From NCBI GenBank assembly GCA_030038235.1, contig JASHPE010000350.1, positions 1-41,913 on the forward strand: a stretch of 41,913 nt of DNA, in the 5' to 3' direction. The notes beneath the pieces are model-generated. The model had not been told where the DNA came from. It did not search any database and saw nothing but the letters and a program-made list of their open reading frames with translations. The position numbers and the translations under genes were made by a program. Below, one piece after another: positions 16,908-25,689 of the stretch (the first letter of the stretch is position 1; each line of letters begins with the position of its first letter). Origin of the DNA: Terriglobia bacterium. Its GTDB lineage: Bacteria; Acidobacteriota; Terriglobia; UBA7540.

Positions 16908-17415
16908 GCCTCAGCGCCGCGATTGCGGTACGGAACTCCGGCACATCGCCATCGGGTTCGTTTTGCTGCTCTTAAGCCGATTTAAGGACTTTTAAGGGCT
17001 ATTTAAGGCTCTTAATTGGGTTCGTTTTGGGCCTTGTTTCGGGCCCTTTTGTTGATTCTAAAGGACATTTTGGCTTCGTTTTTGCAAATTTTTAGGGGGG
17101 GGAAGGGGGAGGGGGAAGATTTCCGTGTCGGGGCGGCCAACGGCGCCCGGAAACCCCGAGCCCAGTTACCCCCAGCCAACATCCTCCCAGAACTCCTGAC
17201 ATCGTTCCCAGCGCTTTGTTCTACGGCTGTCATCGCTCTTACTGTCCTAGAAATGAGGCTGGCATCAGTTCTACCGAAAAGTCGGTAAATCGCCGTCACA
17301 GATGGTGGTGAGGCGGGCTGCAAAGTCGTGATCGGCGCTGGACTCAAACGAGCCGGCTTGCATGGGGCATTCCGGGGATGAGTGATTGAACTAGCTAGGG
17401 TTAACCCTTGCGGAA
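16908..17415. other. 508-base gene-free stretch with repeats and a G-rich tract
   Basis: It holds GGGTTCG units, three TTTAAGG-type repeats (16979-17014), a second copy of the TTCGTTTTGG gene-end repeat (17020-17063), and a G tract at 17095-17115. No convincing gene is present on either strand; the open frames have repeat-derived composition and no ribosome sites. Confidence 0.6.
17095..17115 (+). other. G-rich tract able to form a G-quadruplex
   Basis: Runs of 8, 5 and 5 G separated by AA and A give four or more GGG runs with 1-2 base loops. It lies 300 bases before the methyltransferase gene. A structural or regulatory effect is possible but not shown. Confidence 0.45.
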
Positions 17416-18093
17416 ATGCCCGACTTGATTAAGTACTTGCTAACGCGCGCTGGAGAATTCGTTTCTCCGGGCACGGTTTACAACCTGGACGCCACCCTCA
17501 ATTATCTCGAGGTGGGACGATGGATGCGCGCCAACGGCTACCACGTAACCCGTCGAGTTGACCGCCGTGAGCAACTGTTCGACATGGTTGGGGCTCGGAT
17601 AGCCGAACGCGAGGTCCTTTACCTGGAGTTTGGGGTCTTTCGGGGAGCCGCCACGCGGTACTGGTCCAAGCTCCTGCGCAATCCTGGCAGCAAACTCCAT
17701 GGTTTTGACAGCTTCGAGGGTCTGCCGGAGAGCTGGCTCCCTCATCGTCCCGCCGGTCACTTTTCAGTTGGAGGCGAGATCCCCCAGATTGACGACCCTC
17801 GCGTGGAATTCTTCCGAGGTTGGTTCGAGCAAACGCTCCCGGAGTACAAAATTCCCGAACATGATGTCTTAGTGCTCAATCTCGACGCCGACATGTACTC
17901 CTCGACGATCTTTGTCTTGAACGCCCTGGAGCGTGCGATCGTTCCCGGGACCTATATTTACTTCGACGAGTTCAATCACCGATTGCACGAGTTGCGCGCC
18001 CTCGATGAGTTCACCAGGAGGACTGGAATGCGGTTCTCGTTGCTGGGCGCCACGCGTTGCCTGGCTCATGTGTTCTTTCAGCGCGTTGCTTAG
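17416..18093 (+). CDS. TylF/MycF-like SAM-dependent O-methyltransferase
   Basis: 225 aa class I methyltransferase. LEFGVFRGAATRYWSKLL (about residues 71-88) is the SAM-binding glycine region. HGFDSFEGLPESW is the TylF-type motif after strand beta-2. LNLDADMYSSTI (about 155-166) and IYFDEFNHRLHE (about 180-191) supply the Asp/Glu residues that bind Mg2+ in MycF. Family members methylate sugar hydroxyls, so it probably O-methylates a repeat-unit or terminal sugar. It starts a new stretch after a 508-base gap, so it may have its own promoter. Confidence 0.88.
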   Translation: MPDLIKYLLTRAGEFVSPGTVYNLDATLNYLEVGRWMRANGYHVTRRVDRREQLFDMVGARIAEREVLYLEFGVFRGAATRYWSKLLRNPGSKLHGFDSFEGLPESWLPHRPAGHFSVGGEIPQIDDPRVEFFRGWFEQTLPEYKIPEHDVLVLNLDADMYSSTIFVLNALERAIVPGTYIYFDEFNHRLHELRALDEFTRRTGMRFSLLGATRCLAHVFFQRVA

Positions 18094-18121
18094 CCACCAA
18101 CCCTGATTACTGACCACTGTC

Positions 18122-19564
18122 GTGCACATTCACATTCCTCCGATAATCGCCAGTCCCATATTCTTCGCCGGGATTGTCTACCTTTTCTGGCTCGACCGTG
18201 ATCCTGACGTCGAAGTTTCCAAGGCCCTCTGGATTCCGACGATATGGCTGCTCATCAACTGCTCCCGGCCGGTTTCCTTTTGGCTGGGAATAACGCGGAC
18301 GGCAGACATGGCGAGTGCCTATGCGGAGGGAAGCCCCGTCGATGCAACGGTGTTCCTGGTCCTGGTGGCTGCCGCCCTGTTCGTGCTTTTCAACCAGGGG
18401 GGGCGGATAGAACCGATCCTGCGCGAGAACTGGCCCATTGTGCTGTTCTTCGGGTATGCGGCTTTCAGCATGGTCTGGTCCGACGATCCTTTTGTCACCT
18501 TCAAGCACTGGATCAAGGGCATTGGCGACGTGATGATGGTCCTGATCGTGCTCACCGAGGCACGGCCGGTGGATGCCATGAAGCGGCTGTTGACGAGGGT
18601 CGGGTTCCTCCTCGTGCCCTTGTCGGTGCTGACCTGCAAGTACTATCCCGGCATAGCTCGGGTGCTCAGCCGAAGCTGGGAGATGGAGTACACCGGCGTT
18701 ACGGGCCAGAAGAATGGTCTTGGGGAGCTGTGCTTGTTCTTCGGACTGGGGCTTCTGTGGCGCTTTCGCAGCGTCTACAACGACCGCGAGAACCCGGACA
18801 GGCGGCGCCGGCTTCTGGCGCTGGGCACGGTCCTGGTAATGGTGATCTGGCTTCTTCGGATGTGCCAATCCCTGACTTCCATTTGCGCCCTGGGTATGGC
18901 GGGCGCGGTCATGCTGCTTTTTGTGCGGCCCGCCTTTCGTTTTAGGCCGGTGCTTGTCCATGCGCTGGTTGTGGCCCTGATCGGCATTTCGGCATTTGCG
19001 TTGTTTTTTCAGCAGTCCGGCGGCCTCGTACAGGCTTTGGGGAGAACTTCGAGCCTGAGCGGCCGGACCACAATCTGGGCCGCGGTGCTCAGCGTCCCCG
19101 TCAACCGTGTGGTGGGGGCCGGCTATGAGAGCTTCTGGCTCGGACACCGGTTGGAAGAGGTGCAGGACGTTTCGGGGCAGCCCACGAACGAGGCACATGA
19201 CGGCTACCTCGAGATGTATGTCAACCTGGGGTGGACTGGCCTCATGGTGCTGGCGCTCCTTATTGTGACAGGCTACCGAAACATAATCGGCGCCTGGCGC
19301 CGCGACCCCGATATCGGCAGCCTCCGGCTAGCGTTCCTTCTTGGGGCCCTTATCACCGCCTTCACGGAGGCCGCGTTCAGGATGCTGTCGATTACGTGGA
19401 TTTTCTTCCTTATCGCGACGATCGGGAGTTCGGAAGCTTGGGAAGGTGACGCGGCTGCCCAGACTGCGGACCAGTTTGTCGAATACCCACGCCAGGTGGG
19501 GGACGCAGACAACGATGACCGGGCTTTCGAGCCCCCTGTAGCTTCCGGAAGGCCTGGTTGGTAG
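18122..19564 (+). CDS. O-antigen ligase / polymerase family membrane protein
   Basis: 480 aa, GTG start 28 bases after the methyltransferase gene. There are about 10-12 hydrophobic segments and a large loop before the last third. SLSGRTTIWAAVL and RVVGAGYESFWLG followed by EAHDGYLEMYVNLGW are the Wzy_C (O-antigen ligase) signature, with the catalytic-loop Arg and His typical of WaaL/ExoQ-type proteins. It polymerises or ligates undecaprenyl-linked repeat units on the periplasmic side. The soluble C-tail after residue 440 is poor in motifs. With the flippase at 20631 it suggests Wzx/Wzy-dependent export. Confidence 0.9.
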   Translation: MHIHIPPIIASPIFFAGIVYLFWLDRDPDVEVSKALWIPTIWLLINCSRPVSFWLGITRTADMASAYAEGSPVDATVFLVLVAAALFVLFNQGGRIEPILRENWPIVLFFGYAAFSMVWSDDPFVTFKHWIKGIGDVMMVLIVLTEARPVDAMKRLLTRVGFLLVPLSVLTCKYYPGIARVLSRSWEMEYTGVTGQKNGLGELCLFFGLGLLWRFRSVYNDRENPDRRRRLLALGTVLVMVIWLLRMCQSLTSICALGMAGAVMLLFVRPAFRFRPVLVHALVVALIGISAFALFFQQSGGLVQALGRTSSLSGRTTIWAAVLSVPVNRVVGAGYESFWLGHRLEEVQDVSGQPTNEAHDGYLEMYVNLGWTGLMVLALLIVTGYRNIIGAWRRDPDIGSLRLAFLLGALITAFTEAAFRMLSITWIFFLIATIGSSEAWEGDAAAQTADQFVEYPRQVGDADNDDRAFEPPVASGRPGW

Positions 19565-19611
19565 ATGTGCGGAGCGCTTCAGGGACTCTGAGCGCGGAGA
19601 GGTGACAGCCG

Positions 19612-20625
19612 ATGAGTGATTCCGGGACAAGCTCGAGCGCCAGACCCGTATTTGTGGTTGGTTGCCCGCGATCGGGCACCACGCTGCTTTACAATATGAT
19701 TTTGTCGTCCGGCGGTTTTGCCCTGTTTCCCATCGAATCCCACACTTTTGACATCCTCGGCAAGAGATTCCCCAATTTGACATCACTGAGCGGCAGAAAG
19801 AGGCTCCTGGAATACTACCTGCGAACCAACAGATTCGCTGTGACGGGCTTGGACCGTGCCGCTATCGAACCCAGAGTTATGAACGGGTGCCGAAACATCG
19901 GCGATTTTCTGAAAATCGTGATGGAGGAGATGTGCCGGAAGCAGGGCGTGAGACGATGGGCGGAAAAGACCCCCCACCATGTCCTGTATATTCGTGAAAT
20001 CAAGCGGATGATTCCCGATGCGCTGATCGTTCACATCATCCGTGACGGGCGGGACGCGGCTCTCTCCAGGGTAAACATCCATCACGAGGACCGCCCTAAT
20101 ATAGCAAATCCGGATCCGGTTGGCTTCTACTTAGGGGAGTGGGGAGGGAGAATGCTGGCGGCGGGCGTGGACTGGGAATGGAAGCTTCGGGAGGGCCGGG
20201 CGGCCGGGCGGGAGATCGGGCAGGATTATTATGAATTGCACTACGAAGATCTCGTCCGGGAGCCGAGAGAAACGCTCGCGAAACTGAGCAACTTCATTGC
20301 CTATAGTCTGGACTACGACCGGATTTTGCAGGCGGGCGTAGGCGCCGTGGGGAGGCCGGACACGTCCTTTCCGGGCGAATCCTTCAACCCTGTTGGACGC
20401 TGGCAAAGACAGTGCTCGCCCGATGAACTCGCAAAGTTTGAAGCCGCGTTCGGCGACTGTCTGGAGGAACTCGGTTACGCCCTGGCTACAGACCCGCAGG
20501 ACAGGCGGAAGGCCTTCCCGGCGAGTGCGTGCCGGGCTTGGGGCCTTTCGCAGCTCCGGCTGAGGCACTGGCTTAAGCTTAATACTCCGCTCGGCCGCCG
20601 GGCAGCATGGGGAGTGGAGCTGTAG
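19612..20625 (+). CDS. Sulfotransferase family protein (PAPS-dependent)
   Basis: 337 aa. FVVGCPRSGTTLLYNM (about residues 12-27) is the 5'-phosphosulfate loop; VHIIRDGRDAALSRVN (about 140-155) is the 3'-phosphate binding motif with its Arg and Ser. WAEKTPHHV (about 116-124) matches the substrate/PAPS contact found in bacterial Sulfotransfer_3 proteins, and YYELHYEDLVREPRETL is the standard late motif. It would place a sulfate ester on a sugar hydroxyl or amine. Together with CysH-SqdB, the locus could make both C-sulfonate and O-sulfate groups. A GAGGTGACAGCCG leader precedes ATG 19612. Confidence 0.9.
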   Translation: MSDSGTSSSARPVFVVGCPRSGTTLLYNMILSSGGFALFPIESHTFDILGKRFPNLTSLSGRKRLLEYYLRTNRFAVTGLDRAAIEPRVMNGCRNIGDFLKIVMEEMCRKQGVRRWAEKTPHHVLYIREIKRMIPDALIVHIIRDGRDAALSRVNIHHEDRPNIANPDPVGFYLGEWGGRMLAAGVDWEWKLREGRAAGREIGQDYYELHYEDLVREPRETLAKLSNFIAYSLDYDRILQAGVGAVGRPDTSFPGESFNPVGRWQRQCSPDELAKFEAAFGDCLEELGYALATDPQDRRKAFPASACRAWGLSQLRLRHWLKLNTPLGRRAAWGVEL

Positions 20626-20630
20626 CGTTC

Positions 20631-22208
20631 ATGCGGGCCTACTCGACGACGCCGTTTGACGAAGCTGGAGCGGCCCGGCCCGTTGCGCAAGGCGGCGAGT
20701 TGCGCAGGCTGGCTGTCCGGGGAGCAGGCGCCATGGTTTTCGCCAGGGGCGCAACTCTGTTTTTCCAGATCGTCTCCGCGGTGGTCCTGGCCCGGCTTTT
20801 GACCCCGGCCGATTTCGGCGTGGTTGCCATGGTTACCACCTTCAGCCTCCTTCTGGTCAGTTTTGGGCTGAATGGGTTCTCCGAGGCTATTATCCAGCGG
20901 GAGCAGCTTGACCCCTTTCTCGCCGGCAACTTGTTCTGGATCAATATGGGCGGCGGCCTGGCTCTGACGATCGCGTTCGCCGCAGCCGGGTCGCTCCTGG
21001 CACGGTTTTATCGGGATCCTCTGGTGGCGCGGGTCGCTGTCGGCATCGCGCCTTCCATCCTGCTGGCGAACGCCGGATATGTTCACCTGGCTCTCCTCAA
21101 ACGGGCCATGCGTTTCGGCGCAGTTTCCGCGAACACTATTTGCGCGCGGTTCGCTTCGGTGATCGTCTCAATCGTGCTGGCCTCGACGGGGTGGGGCTAT
21201 TGGGCGTTGGTGGCCGCTGTCGTCGTTGAACCCTTGAGCACGACTATAGGGGCGTTTGCGCTGTGCCGATGGCTTCCCAGCCTGCCGAGGCGCAAGGCAG
21301 GGACGGCGGACATGGTCAAGTACGCAGCTAACGTCTACAGCAGGTTCGCCGCCAATTATTCTGTGCGGAACCTCGACAACCTTCTGGTGGGCTGGCGCTT
21401 CAACGCCGTAGCACTCGGGTTCTATAAGAAGGCTTATGACTTGTTTGCGTTTCCCGTCACTCAACTGGTGGGGCCACTGGCGGATGTGGCCCTGGCGACG
21501 CTCAGCCGATTGAGGGGCGACTCCGCCGAGTACAGGCGGTATCTCGTCAACTCCCTGGCCGTGGTGTCGTTCGCGGGCATGGCGATTGGGGCGGACCTCA
21601 CGCTGACAGGCAAAGACGTGGTTCGGTTGGTGCTCGGACCCCAATGGTCGGAATCGGCAAGAGTCTTCATGCTGTTTGGACCGGGGATCGGGGTGATGTT
21701 GCTCTATAACTGCTACGGCTGGATTCATCTCTCGATTGGAAGGCCGCATCGGTGGCTTCGTTGGGGGTTCGTTGAATTCGCGTTTACCGCCCTGATGTTT
21801 GTTCTGGCACTCCCGTGGGGCCCTGCAGGGATTGCCGCCGCATGGAGCCTATCTTATTGGGCCCTCTTGATTCCCGCCTTTTCGTATGCCGGGCGGCCCA
21901 TCGGGTTTGCTGCTTCATCCGTGGTCGCCGCTGCCTGGAAGTATGCCGTGGCGTCTCTGCTCGCAGGCTTGATAACTGCCACCACCCTCCAAAGGACGCG
22001 ATTCTGGGGCACTCCGCCCGATGTGAAGGTTGCGTTGGAGGCAATCATCGTGATCTCGGCCCTGTTTGTGACGCTTTACTTGGGTGCGGTCATCCTGCTT
22101 CATCGGGGATGGGGCCCGCTGCGGCAGATTGCCGGACTCTTGCGCGAACTCGCTCCGCGGTCCAAAGCCGTCGATTTAGACGCTGCGAAAGTGGAAGTTA
22201 TCGCCTAG
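20631..22208 (+). CDS. Lipid-linked glycan flippase, Wzx/WzxC type (MOP superfamily)
   Basis: 525 aa from ATG 20631, which has GGAGTGGAG in front. ATG 20607 in the same frame, inside the sulfotransferase end, is the alternative. There are about 12-14 hydrophobic segments. FARGATLFFQIVSAVVLARLLTPADFGVVAM at the N-terminus and the NLFWINMGGGL stretch are typical of polysaccharide_synt proteins of the WzxC group. YSVRNLDNLLVGWRF and LGFYKKAYDLFAFP are the mid-protein signature. It moves the undecaprenyl-linked repeat unit across the inner membrane, for the polymerase at 18122. Last base of the gene is 32 bases before the next start. Confidence 0.9.
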   Translation: MRAYSTTPFDEAGAARPVAQGGELRRLAVRGAGAMVFARGATLFFQIVSAVVLARLLTPADFGVVAMVTTFSLLLVSFGLNGFSEAIIQREQLDPFLAGNLFWINMGGGLALTIAFAAAGSLLARFYRDPLVARVAVGIAPSILLANAGYVHLALLKRAMRFGAVSANTICARFASVIVSIVLASTGWGYWALVAAVVVEPLSTTIGAFALCRWLPSLPRRKAGTADMVKYAANVYSRFAANYSVRNLDNLLVGWRFNAVALGFYKKAYDLFAFPVTQLVGPLADVALATLSRLRGDSAEYRRYLVNSLAVVSFAGMAIGADLTLTGKDVVRLVLGPQWSESARVFMLFGPGIGVMLLYNCYGWIHLSIGRPHRWLRWGFVEFAFTALMFVLALPWGPAGIAAAWSLSYWALLIPAFSYAGRPIGFAASSVVAAAWKYAVASLLAGLITATTLQRTRFWGTPPDVKVALEAIIVISALFVTLYLGAVILLHRGWGPLRQIAGLLRELAPRSKAVDLDAAKVEVIA

Positions 22209-22240
22209 GTTGCTCAAAAGGCCTGCACTCGATAACCGGA

Positions 22241-23020
22241 ATGGAAGCAGCCGTGCGGAATTATTGGACAAGCGTGCGCGGGCGGTTGGCGCGCGAGAGC
22301 GCGCGTCTTCTATGCCGGCGGCCGTTTCGAATCAATACGCAAGTCGCGGTGATCTCATTTAGCTTTGATGACTTCCCGCGTTCCGCCCTGCTCGCGGGCG
22401 GGCGTATCCTCGGCAGGTACGGCGCCCGGGGCACGTATTACGCCTCCCTCGGGCTCATGGGCAAGCAGGGGCCTCCCGGACCCATGTTCCTGCTGGAGGA
22501 TCTCCGAAGGCTCCTGGACCAAGGACATGATCTGGGCTGCCATACGTTTGGACACTGCCATTCGTTGAACACTCCGCCGGCGGCTTTTGAGAGGTCGGTG
22601 ATTGAGAACCAGCTGGCGCTCGGCCAGCTTCTACCCGGGGCCTCGTTTAGGACTCTGGCCTACCCCATTAGCCCGCCACGGCCGGGGACAAAGCGGAGGG
22701 CAGGCAGGCATTTCCTTTGCTGCCGCGGCGGGGGCCGGTTTCAGGCCTTCAACGATGGGGTGGCCGACCTCAATTGCCTTTCGGCCTTCTTCCTGGAGAA
22801 GAGCAGGGACAATCCGGATGCGGTGAAGGCCTTGATAGACCGGAATGTCAGCGCGCGGGGATGGCTGATTTTTGCCACCCACGACGTCTCCGATTCTCCC
22901 AGCCCCTACGGGTGTACTCCCCGCTTCTTTGAAGATGTCGTGCATTACGCGGTGAATTCGGGGGCACGGATTCTGCCGGTCGCGCAGGCGTGCGAGGAAC
23001 TGACAAGAAAAAGGGGCTAG
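22241..23020 (+). CDS. NodB-homology polysaccharide deacetylase
   Basis: 259 aa from ATG 22241; the frame is open farther upstream but that part lies inside the flippase gene. SFSFDDFPRSAL (about residues 42-53) has the catalytic and metal-binding Asp pair; the metal-binding HxxxH is in HTFGHCHS (about 100-107). GARGTYYASLG and LIFATHDVSD (late His motif) complete the NodB fold. It has no signal peptide, so it likely acts in the cytoplasm on a lipid-linked or nucleotide-linked N-acetyl sugar. Confidence 0.88.
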   Translation: MEAAVRNYWTSVRGRLARESARLLCRRPFRINTQVAVISFSFDDFPRSALLAGGRILGRYGARGTYYASLGLMGKQGPPGPMFLLEDLRRLLDQGHDLGCHTFGHCHSLNTPPAAFERSVIENQLALGQLLPGASFRTLAYPISPPRPGTKRRAGRHFLCCRGGGRFQAFNDGVADLNCLSAFFLEKSRDNPDAVKALIDRNVSARGWLIFATHDVSDSPSPYGCTPRFFEDVVHYAVNSGARILPVAQACEELTRKRG

Positions 23021-23036
23021 GGGCCGGGGATCGGGG

Positions 23037-23097
23037 CCGGGGGTCAGTGGTCAGTGGCCAGAGCTACCCTTGATCCCTGACCCCTGATCCCTGACTT
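23037..23097. repeat. CTGACCCCTGA / GTCAGTGG intergenic repeat between convergent genes
   Basis: GGGGGTCAGTGGTCAGTGG is followed by CCCTGATCCCTGACCCCTGA-type units, so the two halves can partly fold back on each other. Shorter pieces of the same kind occur at 16594-16606 and 18101-18121. The element separates convergent genes and could end transcription from both sides, but there is no T-run. Confidence 0.55.
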
Positions 23098-23103
23098 CCG
23101 CCG

Positions 23104-25689
23104 TTAATTAACCACGGCGGTGAGGTTCGTCGGAGGGGCAGGCAGATCTCCATCCTCTTCCGGGTAGCAGTTCGCCGCGCTGAAGAGCAGGATGTTCGGC
23201 CAGGCAACGGCGCCACCCGAAAGGTAGGACCCCGGATTAGTGGTCAGCGCGAAGCTGACCGTGTTGGCGCTTGCTGCCGTGACCTGCCAGGTTCCGTTAT
23301 AGCCTGACGGGCTGACGCCAGAAACCGTGATCGTAGCATCTGCTGCAAGCGTATTCAATGGAGTGGTCAGCGTAACCGTGCCGCTGGACCAACTTCCTCC
23401 CGTTACAGCGAACGTGCTCTGATAAGCTGGATCGACGGGTGTATTTTCGTAACAGAGTTGCGCCGGTATTGCGTAGGAATAACCTCCAACGCCATCGGGC
23501 GCGGTTCCCCCGGTCACGTCCGGCCCGATGGCGGGCCAAGGCGGGGTGGAACCGTATCCAGAGCCCATCGTCCAGAAGGGTGGCTGTGCCGAGAGATAGA
23601 GTGAGTTGGGCAGCGTTGTGCCAGAGGGCACAGGATTTGCATTGATGTAGGGAAATCCCGTAGTCGGAATTTCTGACGTGCCGCCGCATACGGTCGACCA
23701 TCCGGGATCAGATGAATTCCCGCACCAGCGGACGGCCCCGGTAGCCACGTCGTAGTTGCCCCAGCGCAGTAGTGTGGAAGCGGTAAGCGGATCGTACCCA
23801 TTGGCAATGTTGGAGCCATTCTCGCCCGGAAGTCCCAGGCTGTAAACATAGCCGCTGCCGTAGACTGTGCCGTTCGAGGCTTCGGAGTAGACGGTCTCGC
23901 TTCCCACGGTACCGAGTACGCTTCCGATGACGCTATTCCCGCGCCCAAAAGCGCTGATCGTTACAGCCTGTAAGTCCGCCGATTTCTGGGGCGTGTCCTG
24001 TCCCCGGCAGCGATTGCGGAAAAGAGTGATATCTGTGCCCGGGCCATGATCGTCGTCAGCCTCGCAGTGGGCTACATCGTTTCCCTCGAAGAGGGCCATT
24101 CCCGTGACGCCATGGTTCATCGACATATCCTGGATCATCCAGCCTGGGTTGTTATAGGCAGCGTCCACAGAGTAGTTGTAGCCGTAAACGAACCCATAGC
24201 CGCCCTCACTGATTAAAGTCGAGGATTTATGTACCAGGATATTGTTCTGAAACAGGATGTTGGAGGACTGATAGTTGTCCAATCCGTAGCTGTTGCTCGT
24301 TCCGCTTGTCAGTGCCACAAAATAACTGTCTACGATGTCGAGGTTCGAGGACCAGGCAGCCATTAAGAGCTTCGGATCGTTGGAGACTACCCGAACGTTC
24401 TTAATCCAGCACTGGTAGGCGTTCATGAGCTCGACTGTGGCTTCACTAACGGGCGCCGGCGCTGTAGAGGAATCAATGGTCAAAGCCTCGATGCCGTCGC
24501 CGGTCGCATACTGCGAAGGGTAGTTGCCGGTCCAATAGACGCCTGGATGCTGGGATGCCCGCCAGTTGTTCATCATAACCGGCGGCGTGATCGTGATCTG
24601 ATTGCCGTTGATGGCGGAGACGATGTGAATTTCGGCTTGGCCCCGCTGGCTCACTTCGTTGGTGAGACAAGCCACGTTCGGATTCTGGCCCGTCCCCGTA
24701 TTAGGGCAAGTCCTGCCGATATAGGTTTGGTTGTTGAAGATGGTCTCATTCGTGACGTTGCTCACGAATATACCGCCCGTATCCATGCTGGCGAAGCCCC
24801 CGGTGCAAGGCGAAAGGCCCGTGGTCGGGTCGACATACTGAAAGTTGTAAGGCGAAGCCTGACCCGGCACATTAACGGCGGTCACGGTCCACCAGCCACC
24901 GTAGCCTGCGTTAGTTCCCTGCCCGCAGGTGTTGGTTCCAGAGTTTATGTATCCGCCTACAGCCACGGTGTCCCCAATGTTGAAATTGTGGGCAATAGTT
25001 GTATTGCAGATTACGGTCGTGCCACTTTCCGAGCAGCCGGTTCCCGAAGTCAGGAGCCCATAACTGTCATCGTCCTGGTCAAGAATGACCATCTGGCCGA
25101 CGGCAAGCCCGCTCGTTGAGCCGAGGGTTAAGACAGTCGAACCCTGCGCATACCCTGCCGTCCAAGTGGCGTTCCCGGCGTACCATGTGTACGAGTTGGT
25201 GCTTCCCAATATGCAGGCCCAAGTAGTGCCCTGACAGGTGGCGGGCGTCGATGTCGTCATGACCAGTTTTGTCTTATCCGGCCCGGCGCCACGCAGTTCA
25301 ACATTGTTCACGGCATTGAATTTCAGGCCGGCAGTCGAAAACTCAAAGTTCCCTGCCGAAAGCAGAATGTATCCGCCGCCTTTGCAGCCGGCAATAAGCG
25401 AATTGATGCTGGCGGCATCGTCCCCGCCCGAGGGTGAATACGAGCCATTCTGGTTCGAACATTGCAAGGGTGGCTCGACGATCTGAAAACCGGCCTGCGT
25501 CCAATCGACCGCCCGGCTGGGATCAAGAATCCCGGACCAAGCTTGCGAATGCGCTGAAGGTGGAACAAGGGATACCGTGATGAAGAAGAATCCTACAAGT
25601 ACGAGGAGGAAAGTCACCGGACGGAGGAGTGGATTGCGGCTCACCGGACCTCGTTTGCTGATTCTGTCGACGATTTCAAAGAGTAGCAT
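23104..25689 (-). CDS. Secreted right-handed beta-helix protein (pectate-lyase-like fold)
   Basis: 861 aa. The N-terminus has a basic stretch, a hydrophobic run (FLLVLVGFFFITVSLVPPS) and a probable signal-peptidase site after AHS-Q near residue 50. Then DDAASINSLIAGCKGGGYILLSAGNFEFS is the classic start of a parallel beta-helix (pectate lyase/GH28-like) domain, with later coils of the form NNVELRGAG, NSYGLDNYQSSNILFQNNILVHKS and ITLFRNRCRG. Near the C-terminus there is an Ig-like module (TFAVTGGSWSSGTVTLTTPLNT). A GGGGGTCAGGTAAT leader precedes the ATG. It faces the polysaccharide genes and may cleave or bind the exported polymer. Catalytic residues cannot be assigned, so lyase activity is inference. 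Confidence 0.8.
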   Translation of the reverse strand: MLLFEIVDRISKRGPVSRNPLLRPVTFLLVLVGFFFITVSLVPPSAHSQAWSGILDPSRAVDWTQAGFQIVEPPLQCSNQNGSYSPSGGDDAASINSLIAGCKGGGYILLSAGNFEFSTAGLKFNAVNNVELRGAGPDKTKLVMTTSTPATCQGTTWACILGSTNSYTWYAGNATWTAGYAQGSTVLTLGSTSGLAVGQMVILDQDDDSYGLLTSGTGCSESGTTVICNTTIAHNFNIGDTVAVGGYINSGTNTCGQGTNAGYGGWWTVTAVNVPGQASPYNFQYVDPTTGLSPCTGGFASMDTGGIFVSNVTNETIFNNQTYIGRTCPNTGTGQNPNVACLTNEVSQRGQAEIHIVSAINGNQITITPPVMMNNWRASQHPGVYWTGNYPSQYATGDGIEALTIDSSTAPAPVSEATVELMNAYQCWIKNVRVVSNDPKLLMAAWSSNLDIVDSYFVALTSGTSNSYGLDNYQSSNILFQNNILVHKSSTLISEGGYGFVYGYNYSVDAAYNNPGWMIQDMSMNHGVTGMALFEGNDVAHCEADDDHGPGTDITLFRNRCRGQDTPQKSADLQAVTISAFGRGNSVIGSVLGTVGSETVYSEASNGTVYGSGYVYSLGLPGENGSNIANGYDPLTASTLLRWGNYDVATGAVRWCGNSSDPGWSTVCGGTSEIPTTGFPYINANPVPSGTTLPNSLYLSAQPPFWTMGSGYGSTPPWPAIGPDVTGGTAPDGVGGYSYAIPAQLCYENTPVDPAYQSTFAVTGGSWSSGTVTLTTPLNTLAADATITVSGVSPSGYNGTWQVTAASANTVSFALTTNPGSYLSGGAVAWPNILLFSAANCYPEEDGDLPAPPTNLTAVVN

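Noticed and set aside
18107-19198. 363-codon minus-strand frame rich in Gln, His, Pro and Arg
   Set aside because: Mirror of a membrane protein gene (O-antigen ligase); such antisense frames are typical and have no family signs.
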